DNA of 64,000 nucleotides from Pyropia haitanensis (Eukaryota; Rhodophyta; Bangiophyceae; Bangiales; Bangiaceae): contig SDUX01000008.1 of the NCBI GenBank assembly GCA_008729055.1, positions 3,063,756-3,127,755 of the forward strand, read 5' to 3'. Of the stretch, positions 33,839-45,000 are shown one piece after another (positions within the stretch are counted from its first letter, which is position 1; each line of letters begins with the position of its first letter). The notes under the pieces were generated by a model. The model saw nothing but the letters and a program-made list of their open reading frames with translations. It did not search any database and had not been told where the DNA came from. The position numbers and the translations under genes were made by a program.

Positions 33839-35070
33839 ATGGCGCGTGCGCGCGCCCGCCTGCGCGCGTCGGCGGCGGCGGCGGCGGCAGCCGCGGCGGC
33901 TGACGGCGCCCCTCTTCACCCGTCGTCGAGGGCGGCCGCCGGCGGTGCGTCGGCCGCGCCCACCCGGGGCAGCAGCCGCGGCATCGGCGGCGGTGACGTC
34001 GGCGGTGACGGCGGCGGTGGCGGCGGGGATGCGTCGGCCGCCCCCCCCTCCCCCCCCCCCTTCCGTTGGTGGTTGCTACCCTGCCGCCGGCGAGGGCGTC
34101 CACGTCTTTGTCCTCGACACGGGCTGCCGCCCCGGCCACGAGCAGCTCCACCCCCGCGCGGCGGTCGCGGCGGCGCCCGGCTCGCCCTACGCGTCCGGCG
34201 TGGACGACTTTGGCCACGGCACGCACGTCGCGGCGATCATTGCCGGGCGCGACGTGGGCGTCGCGCCCCGCGCGCGGGTGACGTGCCTCAAGGCGCTGTC
34301 GTCGACGAATGACGGCTCGTCGGCCGACGTTATCGCCGCCATCCGCGTCGTCACCGCCTGGGCGGCCGCCCACCCACGGTCGCCAGTGGTGATGAGCGTC
34401 AGCCTGGGCGTCGCGGCGAGCCGCTGGTTCACCGCCCTCGACAGCGCCATCAATGGCGCCTACCACGCGGGCGTGCTGCCAGTCATCTCGGCGGGCAACG
34501 CGGGGCGCGACGCGTGTGCGTACACGCCGGCGCGGGCGGCGCACGCGCTGACCGTCGCGGCGCTCGACGGGGGGGGGGGGGGGGGTGGGCCCGCTGGGGG
34601 GGGGGGGGGGGGGGAGCCAACGACACCACGCCCGACTCGGCCGCCGCCGCAGGCGGGCGCCCCGCCGCCGTGGCGGGCGCGGCCGTCGTGCCGACGACGG
34701 CGGCGTCCGCGGCCGCGGCGGCCACACCGCCGGCGGGCGCGCCGCGCCTGGCCCCCTTCTCCAACCGTGGCCGCTGCGTGTCGCTGGCCGCGCCCGGCGT
34801 GGACGTCTGGTCGGCGCACCACGCGGCGGACAATGCGTACGTGCTGGCGAGCGGCACGTCCGCGGCGACGCCGCACGTTAGCGGCCTTGCCGCGCTCGTC
34901 TGGGCGGAAGCGCCGACCGCGAGCGTGCGGGCCGTGCGGGCGGCGCTGCTGGCGGGTGCCGCCCCCATTGGGGGGGGGGGGGGGTGCGCGCCGTGGGCCT
35001 CGGCGCGTGTGTTGTGGCGCGGCCAGAGGGGCGCGCCGCCCGCTGGCTGCGCGACGTGGTCGGCTGGTGA
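33839..35070 (+). CDS. Subtilisin-like serine peptidase (S8A, proteinase K-like), frame changes at homopolymers
   Basis: The complete catalytic set is present: Asp in VFVLDTGC (34116-34118), His in FGHGTHVAAI (34215-34217), the oxyanion Asn in VISAGNAG (about 34495), and Ser in ASGTSAATPHVSGLAA (34859-34861). The Asp/His/Asn part and the Ser part are in different frames; the change lies at a 17-G run (34569-34585) or a 19-G run (34596-34614). A third run (34970-34984) separates the Ser domain from a plausible C-terminus (VARPEGRAARWLRDVVGW, stop at 35070). A C run near 34040-34060 separates the core from the Ala-rich N-terminal frame. The start at 33839 is therefore provisional. Spacing of the blocks fits proteinase K-type enzymes; localisation cannot be judged because the N-terminus is unclear. 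Confidence 0.8.
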
Positions 35071-35715
35071 GGGGGGGGCGGTGTGCAGGGGGGAGGAGCC
35101 GGGGTGGCGCGGGGGATGGGGGGGGCGGGGGGGGCGGGAAAGCAACCGCAACCAGACGGCGCTGTGTGCGCCGAACACTTGCAGGGGCGGGAAGCGAAAA
35201 AAAAAACGAGCTGGTGGACCAGCTGTGTGTCGACGCTGGGGGGGGGGCTCAGCTGCGGCCGCTGCCGGCCGGCAGCGTCGTACGCCACACGGGACCGCGC
35301 GGCGCTCTCGTCCTCTCACACGCACGGGACCGCGCGCGGCTTTCGTTGTCGCTCGGAATATTTGGGCAACGGGCTACCGCCGGTGCCGGCAGTGACCAGT
35401 CTCTTGTTTGACAGCTAGTCACTACACGTCCGGCCTCTGCTGTGCGGGACATACGTGGTGGGAACCGCTGCGTCCAATACAGGCAACTGTACGCAGACTT
35501 GTCTCATGCAACAAGGGGGTGCACCGTAGCACAGGGACGGAAACGCAAGCAAACACGCACACACAAAACAGAGATCACGCGGCAAACGTGCGTGACACGT
35601 CATGGGTGCCCAGGGAGCAATTACACAGGAACCTCCACTCCTTTGCGCAGCACAGTTACAAAGGAAGCTGTCCACACAACCCTACAGACAACAGGCTCCT
35701 GTTTGTGGCACCCGT
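35071..35715. other. Spacer between convergent genes
   Basis: G-run-rich for about 180 bp, then intermediate GC up to the stop of the minus-strand ORF at 35716. It probably contains two 3' UTRs. No gene is seen. Confidence 0.4.
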
Positions 35716-37266
35716 TCAGCCGCCCGAGGACGCGTCCGAGTCTGACGACAACTCCAGCACCAGCCGCCGCCTCGACCGCCGCACCCGGCCGCCGACCGAC
35801 GGCGCCCCACCGCTCGACCGCGAGCCCGCAGACGACACAGACGCACCAGTCGACACGGAGCTGGCCGACGACACGGCGCTCGCCGATGACACGGCGCTCG
35901 CCGACGACACGGCGCTGCCCGACGACACGGGCGCGCCAGACGAGCCAGACGAGCCCGACGAGCGGCCGGCCGACCGCGCCGGGCTCGGCGGGCGGGGCCC
36001 GAGGCCGAGCCGCTCCCGGCGGGCGGCCTCGGCCACCTCCCGGCCGCGGTGGAGCACCGCGTCGGCAAAGTCGTCCTCGTCGCCCACCCCGTCCTCCGCC
36101 GCCGCCCGCGCCTTGCCGCCCGCCGCCGCGGTCAGCGCGCCGTCCATCGACGAGTCGCCGCTGCCGTCGCTGCCGTCGGCGGTCGCCACGCTGACCACGT
36201 CCGACCCGCTCGCCGCACCACCTGCGTCCGCGACCCGACGCGCCGGGGGGGAGGCTGGCGGCGGCGACGGCGACGGCGGCGGCGACAACCGCCGCGGCCG
36301 CTTGCGCGGCGGACCGACGGCCACGCGCCGCGCCACGTCGCCGCTGCCGCCGCTGGCGTCCTCGGCGACGGGCACCAGCACCAGCCGCTGCTGCCGCGGC
36401 CGCCGCCGCGGCCAGTTGGACGGCGCGGGCGCGCCGCCCGCCGCCGCCGCCGCCGCCGACGCCGCCGCCGCCGCCCGCGTCCGCGGCCGCCCCGGCGACG
36501 GCGCCGACGCGACGAGCGCGGGCGCCGTCCCGCGCCGCGCCGCGGGCGCCGCCGCCACCGCACGGCGCTTGCGCGTGCGGCCGCCGCCCGCGGGCGCGGC
36601 CGGCGCGCCCAGCCGCGGCCGCCCCCGCGCGGCGCACACGCGCGACAGGGCCGGGGCGGCGGGGGCGGCGGCGGCCGGGCGCGCCGCCGCTGGCGGCCGC
36701 CGCCCCGGCGACGCCGCGGCCGCCGCCACGGGCACAGCGCCAGGGGCACCAGGAGACAAAGGGGGGGGGGGGGGGGGGGGCACAGCCGCCGCCGCAGACG
36801 GCTGCGTCCCCGCCGTCCCCGCCGCCACCGCCAACGACGCGCCAGCGGCGGCCGCCGTGGCGGCGGCCGCCGGTGCAGAGGGCGGCGGCGCCCGCGGGGC
36901 GGACCGGAGGCGGCGGCGCGGCGGCGGCCGCGACGCGGGAGGGGCGGCCGTGGCCGCCATGCCGGCCGCGACCGCCACTGGCGGCGGCGGCGCGGGCGGC
37001 GGCGGCGCGGGCGGCGGCGGCGGCGGGCGGGTGCCGCCGCGGGCGGCGGCGGCCAACGGCGGGGCGGTCAGCTGCAGCGTGGCGGGCAGGGTGGTGGGCG
37101 CGGCGCGGCTGGCGTCACCGCCGCCGCCGCCACTGTCGCCCCCAACCGCAGCGTGCTGGCCGGTGGCGCCCCGCTCCAACGACCCAATGTGGTCGACGGC
37201 GAGGGCCTCGGAGCGGCTCGCCAGCCGCTGCGACAGCTGCGTCGCACCCGTGCCGCCGTACCGCAT
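35716..37266 (-). CDS. Candidate Ser-rich, NLS-containing protein of unknown function
   Basis: 516-aa ORF from the ATG at 37266, whose first 35 residues are not low-complexity (MRYGGTGATQLSQRLASRSE, then ALAVDHIGSLERG). The middle is Pro/Ala/Gly-rich with basic clusters (RTRKRR, PPRKRPRR) resembling nuclear localisation signals. Near the C-terminus there is a helical charged segment (DDFADAVLHRGREVAEAARRER), a Ser/Ala-Val repeat, and LVLELSSDSDASS, which resembles a SUMO-interacting motif with adjacent acidic/phosphorylatable Ser. The stop coincides with the abrupt fall in GC at 35.7 kb, which supports the minus strand, although the plus strand is also open here. The family is not recognised. 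Confidence 0.45.
   Translation of the reverse strand: MRYGGTGATQLSQRLASRSEALAVDHIGSLERGATGQHAAVGGDSGGGGGDASRAAPTTLPATLQLTAPPLAAAARGGTRPPPPPPAPPPPAPPPPVAVAAGMAATAAPPASRPPPRRRLRSAPRAPPPSAPAAAATAAAAGASLAVAAGTAGTQPSAAAAVPPPPPPPLSPGAPGAVPVAAAAASPGRRPPAAARPAAAAPAAPALSRVCAARGRPRLGAPAAPAGGGRTRKRRAVAAAPAARRGTAPALVASAPSPGRPRTRAAAAASAAAAAAGGAPAPSNWPRRRPRQQRLVLVPVAEDASGGSGDVARRVAVGPPRKRPRRLSPPPSPSPPPASPPARRVADAGGAASGSDVVSVATADGSDGSGDSSMDGALTAAAGGKARAAAEDGVGDEDDFADAVLHRGREVAEAARRERLGLGPRPPSPARSAGRSSGSSGSSGAPVSSGSAVSSASAVSSASAVSSASSVSTGASVSSAGSRSSGGAPSVGGRVRRSRRRLVLELSSDSDASSGG
35861..35932. repeat. 18-bp tandem repeat, four copies
   Basis: Four adjacent 18-bp units (GCTCGCCGACGACACGGC-like) differ by one or two bases. 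On the minus strand they encode a repeated six-residue Ala-Val-Ser-Ser-Ala-Ser-like unit in the preceding candidate protein. Confidence 0.75.
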
Positions 37267-38237
37267 CGGGCGCGGCGCACCGCGAACCGCAAGCCGCCGC
37301 GCCCGTCTGCAGCGACAAGCACACCCGCGGGAGCAAGGGAGACAGGCAGAGACCCACACCGGCCCGTGAAGCAGAGCCGCACGAGAAGGTAGGCGCGGCG
37401 GGTGGCGACGGGGGGGGGAACAGCAGCCGCCGCCGCCAGCGGGTGACGACGCGCACGCCGGGACAGCGCGGCGCGGCCGACGGACGGGGTGGGCGGGGAG
37501 GGGGCGGGCGGCGCGCGCGGGGCGGGGACCGCCAACGCCAACGACGCCGACACGGGCGACGCTGCTCGCGGCGCGCGGCCGGTGTGGGCTGCCGGCCGCG
37601 CAAGCGGATGCGCGGATGGAACGCCGCCGCCGCACGGCGGCGGGTGGCCGGCAGCTGGCGCGGCGGCGACGCGCACCGAGCGAGGCGGTGGAACGGGTGG
37701 ACGCGCGCCCGCCACCCGCTTTGCCGCCACATTCCGGCTGCAAACGCGTGTCGGTCGCGGGATGCACTGCGCTTTCCGGGGTGCCGCGCGAAAGATGCTC
37801 ACGAATGGATACCACGACCGTGCCGACTTATTGGAGCTATACAACATGTTTATTTATCATTAGTGAACTCTCATCACATTTAGTGCGCGTGTGTTATCGA
37901 ATCGCCGAAAGTAGGGCGGGGTTGGATCACACGTGATCAAACGCCCCCCAGAGGTCCTGGGGCGGGTGTTGAAAACAGGGGGGGTGTTTTAAGAGTGCAT
38001 CACAAGAGATCAAACGCTACTGACCATCAAATACACTTACACGTGGCCAACTTGTAAACACGTGTCTATGCTGCATGTATTCAGTAGTTGAGGCGAACGC
38101 TTCCAGAGTTCAGGCGAATACGCCGTATTCGCAAAGCCGAACCCGAACCACCCCACCAACCCTGCTCGCACGGCACCTACTGCGCTTGTGTTGTGTTGGT
38201 CATGCCCCTAGCTAGGTCCTCCCTTCCACGCGGCGCC
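37267..38237. other. Divergent intergenic region
   Basis: GC-rich to about 37.75 kb, then about half GC. It separates the minus-strand candidate gene from the plus-strand rhodanese gene, so both promoters should be here. It contains CACGTG (37931-37936), a related ATCAAACGC motif repeated near 37937 and 38010, and a perfect palindrome listed separately. Confidence 0.4.
38114..38132. promoter_or_regulatory. Perfect 19-bp palindrome upstream of the rhodanese gene
   Basis: GCGAATACG and CGTATTCGC flank a single C, so the 19 bases are perfectly self-complementary apart from the centre. It lies 106 bp before the rhodanese ATG. A dimeric-factor site is possible, but nothing else in the sequence supports a function. 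Confidence 0.3.
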
Positions 38238-38998
38238 ATGCCCTCCCCTGATGCCTCCCGTTCCCCCTCCTCCCCTCGCCTTTCCCCCCCCAGCTCCAGC
38301 GACCTGTCGACCGTCGAAACGGTCGTCGCCCGCGCCACCCGTCTCTACCCCGACGTCCCACCCCTGACCACCGCGGAGGTGGCGCGACGGCTAGCCCCCC
38401 CCCCCCCCCCCCGGCGGGGGCCTCGCCGCCGCGGCTCATCCTCGTCGACGTCCGCTCCGCCGCCGAGCGGGCCGTCTCCACCCTCCCCACCGCCCTGTCG
38501 CGGGACCAGTTCCGGGCGCTGCCCGCCGCGGCGCTCGCGGGCGCGACGGTCGTGCCGTTTTGTACCGTCGGGCTCCGGTCGGGCGCGTGGGGGCGGCGGC
38601 TGCTGCGGGAGGCCGCGGCCAGCGGCAGGGGCGGCAGTGGCGGCGGCGGCGGCGGCGGCGGCGGTGGGGCAGACGGGAGTGGCAGTGAGGGCGGCGGCGG
38701 CGGCGGCGGGCCGCCGGCAGGCCTGGACGTCCGCAACGGGGAGGGGGTGCTGCTGTGGGCGCTCGCGGGGGGGGCGCTGGTCGTGCCCGCCGAGGCGCCT
38801 GCCGCCGCCGACGGCGCCGCCCCTGCCGGTGTGCACACTCGCCGGCTGCACGCGTTTAGCGGTCGGTACGCGGCGCTGCTGCCGCCAGACGTGGAGGCCG
38901 TCGTGTTTGGGTGGTGGGCGGGGCTCACCACCAGTCTCTCTGCAGGCGCACGGGTGGTGTGGCAGCTGCTGCAAGGGGCGGCGGGGCCTCCCCCGTGA
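38238..38998 (+). CDS. Rhodanese-like domain protein, frame change at a poly-C run
   Basis: From the ATG at 38238 the N-terminus reads STVETVVARATRLYPDVPPLTTAEVARRL. An 18-C run (38395-38412) follows, after which the rhodanese domain continues in another frame: RLILVDVRSAAER, VVPFCTVGLRSGAWG with the active-site Cys at the start of the CTVGLR loop, then after a Gly-rich insert VRNGEGVLLWALAGGALV and the closing FSGRYAALLPPDVEAVVFGW. The stop is at 38998. Gly insertion between the active-site loop and the last strand is unusual in length. Rhodanese domains transfer sulfane sulfur or act as binding modules; the Cys is retained, so catalysis is possible. It is separated from the convergent ThiD gene by only 83 bp. 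Confidence 0.78.
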
Positions 38999-39081
38999 GC
39001 AGAGGTGCACCTTGATGCTGCACATCCGTTTAATTCTTGACGTGGGGGAACTGTTCAACCAGCCGTGGCCGCCGGCGGGCA

Positions 39082-40092
39082 CTATCTCGATGACGGGGGC
39101 GTTGCGGCCACGCCCGCCACGCCGCCCCCTCCCCTGTCCTCCCGTCCGTCCAGCTCATACAGGTGGTGCAGCGGCCCGTGCCCGCCGCCCAGCCGCGGCG
39201 CGCGGCGCATCGCCTCGTGGACGTACGCCTTGGCCGCCGCCACCGCCGCCGGCAGGGCGGCCCCCCTGGCCAGCCCCGCCGCCACCGCCGCCGCCGTCGT
39301 GCAGCCCGTCCCGTGCGTTGCGGCCGTCTCCAGCCGCGCCGCGGCAAACGCGTGCCACGCGGCGCCGTCGTAGAGGATGTCCGTCGCGTCGGCGGGGGGG
39401 GTCACCCCGTCCGCGCCAACCGCGTGGCCGCCCTTGACCAGCGCCGCCCCCGCCCCGTGGGCGGTGACCAGGTCCGCCGCCGCCGCCCGCGCCGACGCCG
39501 TGTCCGTGACGGGGTAGCCGACGAGGGCGGTCGCCTCGGGCATGTTGGGCGTGACGAGCGTGGCCAGCGGCAGCAGCTCTTTGCGGTACGCGGTGAGGAG
39601 CGCCTCCATAGGGTCGGCGGCCGCCGCCGCCGCCGTTGGCGACCGCCGCCGGTCGCCATCGTCCTCCTGGGCGCCCCCGCGGGCGCCCCCCCCCCCCACG
39701 AGCGCGTCGCCGCTCGTGGCGACCAACACCGGGTCGACGACCAGGGGCAGTCCCCCCCCGCCGGCAGCCGCCCCCGCCGCCCGCAGCGCGGCCGCCACCG
39801 CCTCCACCGCCGCGGCGCTGCCGAGCATGCCCGTCTTGACGGCGACGACGGAAAAGTCGTCAAAGACGGCCTCCATCTGCGCCGTCACCGCCGCCGGCGG
39901 CAGCAGGTCGATGCGGCGCACGCCGCGCGTATTCTGCGCCGTCACCGCCGTGATGGCGGCGGTGCCGTAGACGCGGCGGGCGGCAAAGGTCTTGAGGTCC
40001 GCCGCGATGCCGGCGCCGCCGCCCGAGTCGGCACCGGCGACGGTGAGGGCCACAGGGGGGGTGGGGGGAGGTTTCACGGCGGAAGGCGCCAT
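39082..40092 (-). CDS. THID: Hydroxymethylpyrimidine/phosphomethylpyrimidine kinase
   Basis: 336-aa single-exon ribokinase-fold enzyme of thiamine synthesis that phosphorylates HMP and HMP-P. Motifs in order: [17 protein letters not shown] (20-36), [16 protein letters not shown] (84-92), [30 protein letters not shown] and [11 protein letters not shown], with the catalytic Cys264 in the anion hole. Between [10 protein letters not shown] and the next helix there is a Gly/Ala/Asp-rich insert of about 25 residues. In land plants this domain is fused to thiamine-phosphate synthase; here it stands alone and ends soon after the kinase fold. No clear transit peptide is visible at this start, so the compartment is uncertain. 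Confidence 0.93.
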   Translation of the reverse strand: MAPSAVKPPPTPPVALTVAGADSGGGAGIAADLKTFAARRVYGTAAITAVTAQNTRGVRRIDLLPPAAVTAQMEAVFDDFSVVAVKTGMLGSAAAVEAVAAALRAAGAAAGGGGLPLVVDPVLVATSGDALVGGGGARGGAQEDDGDRRRSPTAAAAAADPMEALLTAYRKELLPLATLVTPNMPEATALVGYPVTDTASARAAAADLVTAHGAGAALVKGGHAVGADGVTPPADATDILYDGAAWHAFAAARLETAATHGTGCTTAAAVAAGLARGAALPAAVAAAKAYVHEAMRRAPRLGGGHGPLHHLYELDGREDRGGGGVAGVAATPPSSR

Positions 40093-40792
40093 GCCTTGAG
40101 TCGGAGTAACGGAGGATAGCGGCGGGCGGGTGGGGTGAGGACACGGCCTGCACGGGCGCCGGTGCAGCGGAGGCCGCAGTCACCGTGAACACACTCGACA
40201 ACCACCGTGCCATGGCGCGGAGAGGGGCGGGGAGCACGTGATCCGGTGGGACTTAGGTAGAATGCAGTTAGAACGGTGCGCAGGCCACGATTGCTGCTCG
40301 AGCCGCCCTCGCCTACGACAAGCAAGTCGGGGAAGCTCTCTCCATTGTGCTGACACACACGCCAGAGGCGAGGGCCGTTGAGAGGTAGAGAGCTTCGCGG
40401 GAGGGCCTAGCGCGGACGAGCCGGCGCGGAGAGGGCAGGGCGGCGTCCACCGCACGTGATCGGGGTGCCAGACATCGCGTTGAGCAAGACAGCACGGGTG
40501 AAAAAAGTTGACAAGAGAGCTGAGGGGTGATGAGCCGATGGGATGAGGAGTCCGCGGGGCACGCGGCGAACACAACTGGCCGCGCCGGCAGTATGTAACA
40601 GCCGGCCGTGGCGGTGCAACCCAGAGGCCCAGACCGGAAAAGGCATCAAAAAAAAGGAAGGAATCCCAGAGTGGGCAAGAGTAAAACGAGTCATACACAC
40701 GCCACGGCTGCACAAGCAAGCATGACAGCAGACGGTTGTTGACCAAAGGAAGAAAAAATGGAAAGAATCTACGTGCGCGGCTGGACACACGT
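40093..40792. other. Intergenic region between ThiD and FNR
   Basis: About half GC, with A-rich tracts. It should contain the ThiD promoter and the FNR 3' UTR. No gene is seen. Confidence 0.4.
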
Positions 40793-42054
40793 CTAGTACA
40801 CCTCCGCCTCGTACCGCCCCTCCTTCTTCATGGTCTTCCGGTACTCGTTCCAGTCGAGGCCGTCCTTCGCAAACAGCTCCCCAAACATCTCGTCAATGCC
40901 CGCCGTCATGCCCTTGAGTCCGCAAAGGAAGATGTACGCCTTGGACGGGCCCGTCACCAGCTCATACAGCTCCTCCGCGTACTCCTTCATGCGCGTCTGC
41001 AGGTACATCTTGTTGCCCTCAGCATCAGTCTGCTCTCGGCTGATAGCCCAGTCGCAGCGCAGCTGGTCGGGGTGGTTGTGCATCATCTCCTCAAACTCGG
41101 TTTGGTAGAGCAGGGTGGACGACGTCGGCACACTGTTGGGCGGCAAAAAAAAACGAGCAAAACGGGCCCAACAAGAAAAGGCAGCGGGGGTGGACAAACA
41201 ACAAAGACACGGTCAGATTCACACATTCCAGGCCGGCAATGGCCCAGTCCACGACAGCTTGGAACATGCTTCGGCCCCGAGTGCACCGGCCAAACCATCA
41301 CATCGCGTGAGCCCAGCTCACGCGCAAGGAGAGGAACAAATACATACCCGAGGAACAGCCACATCTTGCCGGTAAACTTGTAGTCAGGGTGGTTCTCCGT
41401 AAACGCACGGCGCATGTACGTGCGGAACGGCGCAATGCCCGTGCCCGTCGCGAGCATGATGATGGTCGCGTTGGGGTCCTCGGGCATGAGCATGGCAGTC
41501 CCCACCGGCCCAGTGATGTGCACCTTGTCTCCAGGCACGAGGTCGCACAGGTGGTTCGAGCACACGCCCTTGACCTCCTTCCCGTCCGCGTCCTCATACA
41601 CCAGGCGCTTCACCGACAGCGACACGGTCTTGCCGTCGCCAAAGTCGCCGTACCGGGTGGAGGCGATGGAGTAGAGACGCACCTTGTGGGGTTTCCCCTT
41701 GGCGTCAACCCCCGGCGCAATGACGCCAATGGACTGCCCCTCCAGGTAGGGCACGTTGCCATCATGGTTGAAGATCATGTGCATCGTCTCGCCCGGCGCG
41801 TCCTTGCCCACAATCCGCGCATTGTACAGGACCGTGGCCTCATAAGGCGCCTTGGGCCGGAACAGGTTGAGCGGCACGTCCTTCCGCTTGGTCGCCGCCA
41901 TGCGCAGCGAAGCTGGGGCCGCCACTGCGGGCACCGCCGCGGCGGGCACCGCCTTGGCCGCCACAAACGTCGAGGAGCGCGCGCCGCAGGTGGCCGCAGT
42001 GGGCCGCGCGACGCAGGCGCCGCCCAGGGCGGGCGTGCCGACAAAGGCCACCAT
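40793..42054 (-). CDS. petH: Ferredoxin-NADP(+) reductase, plastid-targeted, two exons
   Basis: Exons are 42054-41348 and 41132-40793, joined across a 215-bp intron (GTATGT donor, CAACAG acceptor) to 348 aa. It passes electrons from photosystem I-reduced ferredoxin to NADP+. Residues 1 to about 52 form an Ala/Val/Ser-rich transit peptide. FAD-binding RLYSIAST is at 126-133 and [14 protein letters not shown] at 163-176; the NADP-binding [10 protein letters not shown] is at 202-211. The splice site falls in the conserved [13 protein letters not shown] block. The C-terminus is EAEVY, with the FAD-stacking terminal Tyr of plant-type enzymes. No phycobilisome-linker (CpcD-like) N-terminal domain is present, so this is the short, plastid-imported form. 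Confidence 0.96.
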
Positions 42055-45000
42055 GATGGAGGTGAGAAAGGGGTAGGGGGTAGGGTGAAGCGCGAAGGGA
42101 AGGGAGGAGGTGACCACGGGTGCGATCGGACTCGGCAGGGGATGGGATCGCTCCGCCGCGAGGGAGACGCGATGACTGGGGAGCAACGACGGGCTTCGTG
42201 CGCGGACAGGAGCTGCTCGGGATGTGAACTGCCGCAAAGATGGCCCCGGCATTGGCTTGAGACGCGTGGCGCTCCTTGGCCCTCTGACTGCCGTCACGCG
42301 TGCGAGATTGGCCTCGGAGGGTGAACCCTGACCGTCTGTTGGGCGGTGGCGGTGACCACGAGCTCTAGCGGCCACGTGGAGAAATCTCCCAACGTAGTTT
42401 GTGGTTCTATGGCATTGTCCATCACGCTCTCTCTTCTGTCACGTATTTGAGACCGGTACGGTACTCAATACGGCTGGTGCTGTCGAGTAATGGAAATCAC
42501 AACGTGTAAGAAGTGGCCCCCACAAATTGTGAAATTGAACGTGTTCAATATATATTTGATGTTGGTATTTACATGCGCACTTCACAGCAGTTGTTTCACA
42601 GGGCAATTATGGAACCTGCTTGACCAGCACGACGTGCTGAGACCTGTTGTGCGGATCGACCACGTGCGCATGTTCAAGTGCGTCCACGCCAGTGAGCTGA
42701 TACAGAGACCGGGTGTGTGCAGGGAGGACTCGCAGTGAATCCAGACGAACAGAAGGTGTATGTACGACCCCAACTGCGCGCAAACCTGGGCGTACGGTGT
42801 GGCTGTCTTCCACCGTAGCTCCGGGTCTGTTCGACCGGTGGGCGGGAGGAAAGTGGGAATGCGACAGAGGTTTATTGGGTGGAAGGACTGATTGCACCGG
42901 TGCTATGCGTCACGTAGCCTTCGGGGCGGGTTCACATTGGCGCGTTGCAGCACGCATATAGGTGCATGCAGTGTGAGGACCAGGATGGCCCCGGTCCTGC
43001 CGGCCAGAACCCTCAACAGGGCGGGACGAGCAACCCGATTCAAACCGGTGTATACCTGCAGAGATACAGAACCCTTGTCGAGCTCCCGCGAGATGACGGC
43101 CACGTCGCCCGCCGCGGCGACACGCGCTCGGTGCCCATTGGGCATAAGGAGCCCTTGTCTGTTCGATCGGACTTGTTGGCCTCACGTGTCGCCACCCGCT
43201 ATGGCGGCAAAAGAGCGCCCTCACCCCGCCTCGCTCGAGCAGTGGCCGCAGCGAGCGTCGTGGCCGCGAGCGCGGCGCCATTGGCGCGGCTGGTGCTCCA
43301 ACTTGGGCGGTGCAATGAGCACTGCTGTTGCTAGCCACCCCTGCCTCTATTTTATTGCCCCCACCACTACCAGACATGCAGATGTCCATGCGCGTCTTCT
43401 TTGTCTTTACCGCTCGTACCGCCCGCGCGGCGAAACGCGGCCACGGCACGGCCACCACGGCGCACGGGTCCCAGCATGGACGAGCGGCGCAATGAGATAC
43501 GATGTCTGGCCACACGGCGTCCTTGACTCACAGAGGCAGAGACACAGCAACCAAGGCTGGGCAGCAAGGAGCTGTCCAAGAGAGAGGACTGCTACAGTGA
43601 CTCAGGGTGCGCTGTAGCATCACGTTTACTCCTGTTTGTGGAAGGTGAGCAGACGATGAGCGATTCTTTAGGCTCAACGCGATTCCATGGGCTGGATACT
43701 CGCGGGAGGCCAATCCCAAGTCACCAATCACATCCCGCCCTTGACCAGGAGGTGCAATGTTTCGCGCGAGCCTGCAGAACCCTAGAAACGGTTGGTGCTG
43801 GCTTCCGGCCCTGATGGGCCCGGCACCGCTGACACCAGCCCCTCACAAACCGATCAACCAGCCCAATGCCCGCTCGGCCTTGGAGGGACGTGACCGCCTC
43901 GGACCACAACGTAGCCAGCTAAACGGGTCGCCTGAAATGCTGGAAGTGTGTGCGCCAGCCGCCCCGTTGGAGCCACCGCACCGGTGCGGTGCACGCCACC
44001 CAAACTCCATTCTAGAGGCCCTGGGCTGATGGCCGGGAGATTTTCCTTCCTCAGCAGCGTCACATCTCCGCCGGATCTTGTGTGCGGGGTGTGTTCGCTC
44101 TTGGCCGCTGCGCGACCCCTTCCCCCCCTCCCCCCCCCCCGCCCCACCAGCAAATTGCAATGCTCGCCTCGCTGCCGTTGCGGGAGCAAGGACGCGCGCC
44201 GGCCGCGGCGGTTCGAGGCTGCCACCAGGTCGATTGTCAGGTAATGCCGAGTGGAGGCTGATGACCGTACACCCGTCGTGGAGGGCGGCGCCGCCTGCCT
44301 CTGCTTCCACGTGGTCCAAATCGCCCCGTAGGGGGGGGAGCGGCGGGTGGCTTGCGGCGAGGGCTGGGCCGTGCGGGCGCGACCCGGCCACGGCGGGGGC
44401 TGCGCGAGGGCGCGCACGGCACGGTCGTGTGCGCGCGCGGCGGGCCTGTCGTCAGCTGGCTCATCCAGGCCCCCCCCCCCCTGCACCGAACCACTCCACG
44501 ACACCGCAGGAAGACCGTGTTGCGCGCCTCCCCCCCCTTCCCCACGCCACGACAAGCCCCCCCCCCTCCGCCATTGGCCAGCGGGGGGGGTGCCTCGCGG
44601 ACAGGGCGTCGACCAGTGGGTGGTTGCGGCCAGCGAGGCCGCCGCGGCTCCCCGCGCATCCCAGCGGGGTGCCCCCCCGCCGTCGAGACGGGGGGAACTG
44701 GCTCATCTCCCCAGGGCGTCGCGTCGCCCCCACTGATATGCCCTGTCTGTATTTCTGCATGCACCTTGTGCAGCCATGCACAGACGAGCGGTGCCGGTGG
44801 CCCTGTCACGGCGGCGGCGGCGACGGCGGCGCCGGCGCCGGCAGTGCCCGCCAACAGCTGTGGTGAAGCTGCTATCCATATGCTGCCTCTGCCGCCCCCC
44901 TCCTACCGTTCCCCGCTGGAAGGATTCTCATCCCATTCGGGTTCTGGCGTCGTTTCTCTGAGGGAGGGTCACGCTGAAGCTCCGCTCGGGGGGGGTGTGT

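Noticed and set aside
35408..37369. A 653-codon plus-strand ORF over 35.4-37.4 kb
   Set aside because: It starts in lower-GC spacer with no start context, and the minus-strand ORF has a better N-terminus and a stop at the composition boundary. It is not fully excluded.
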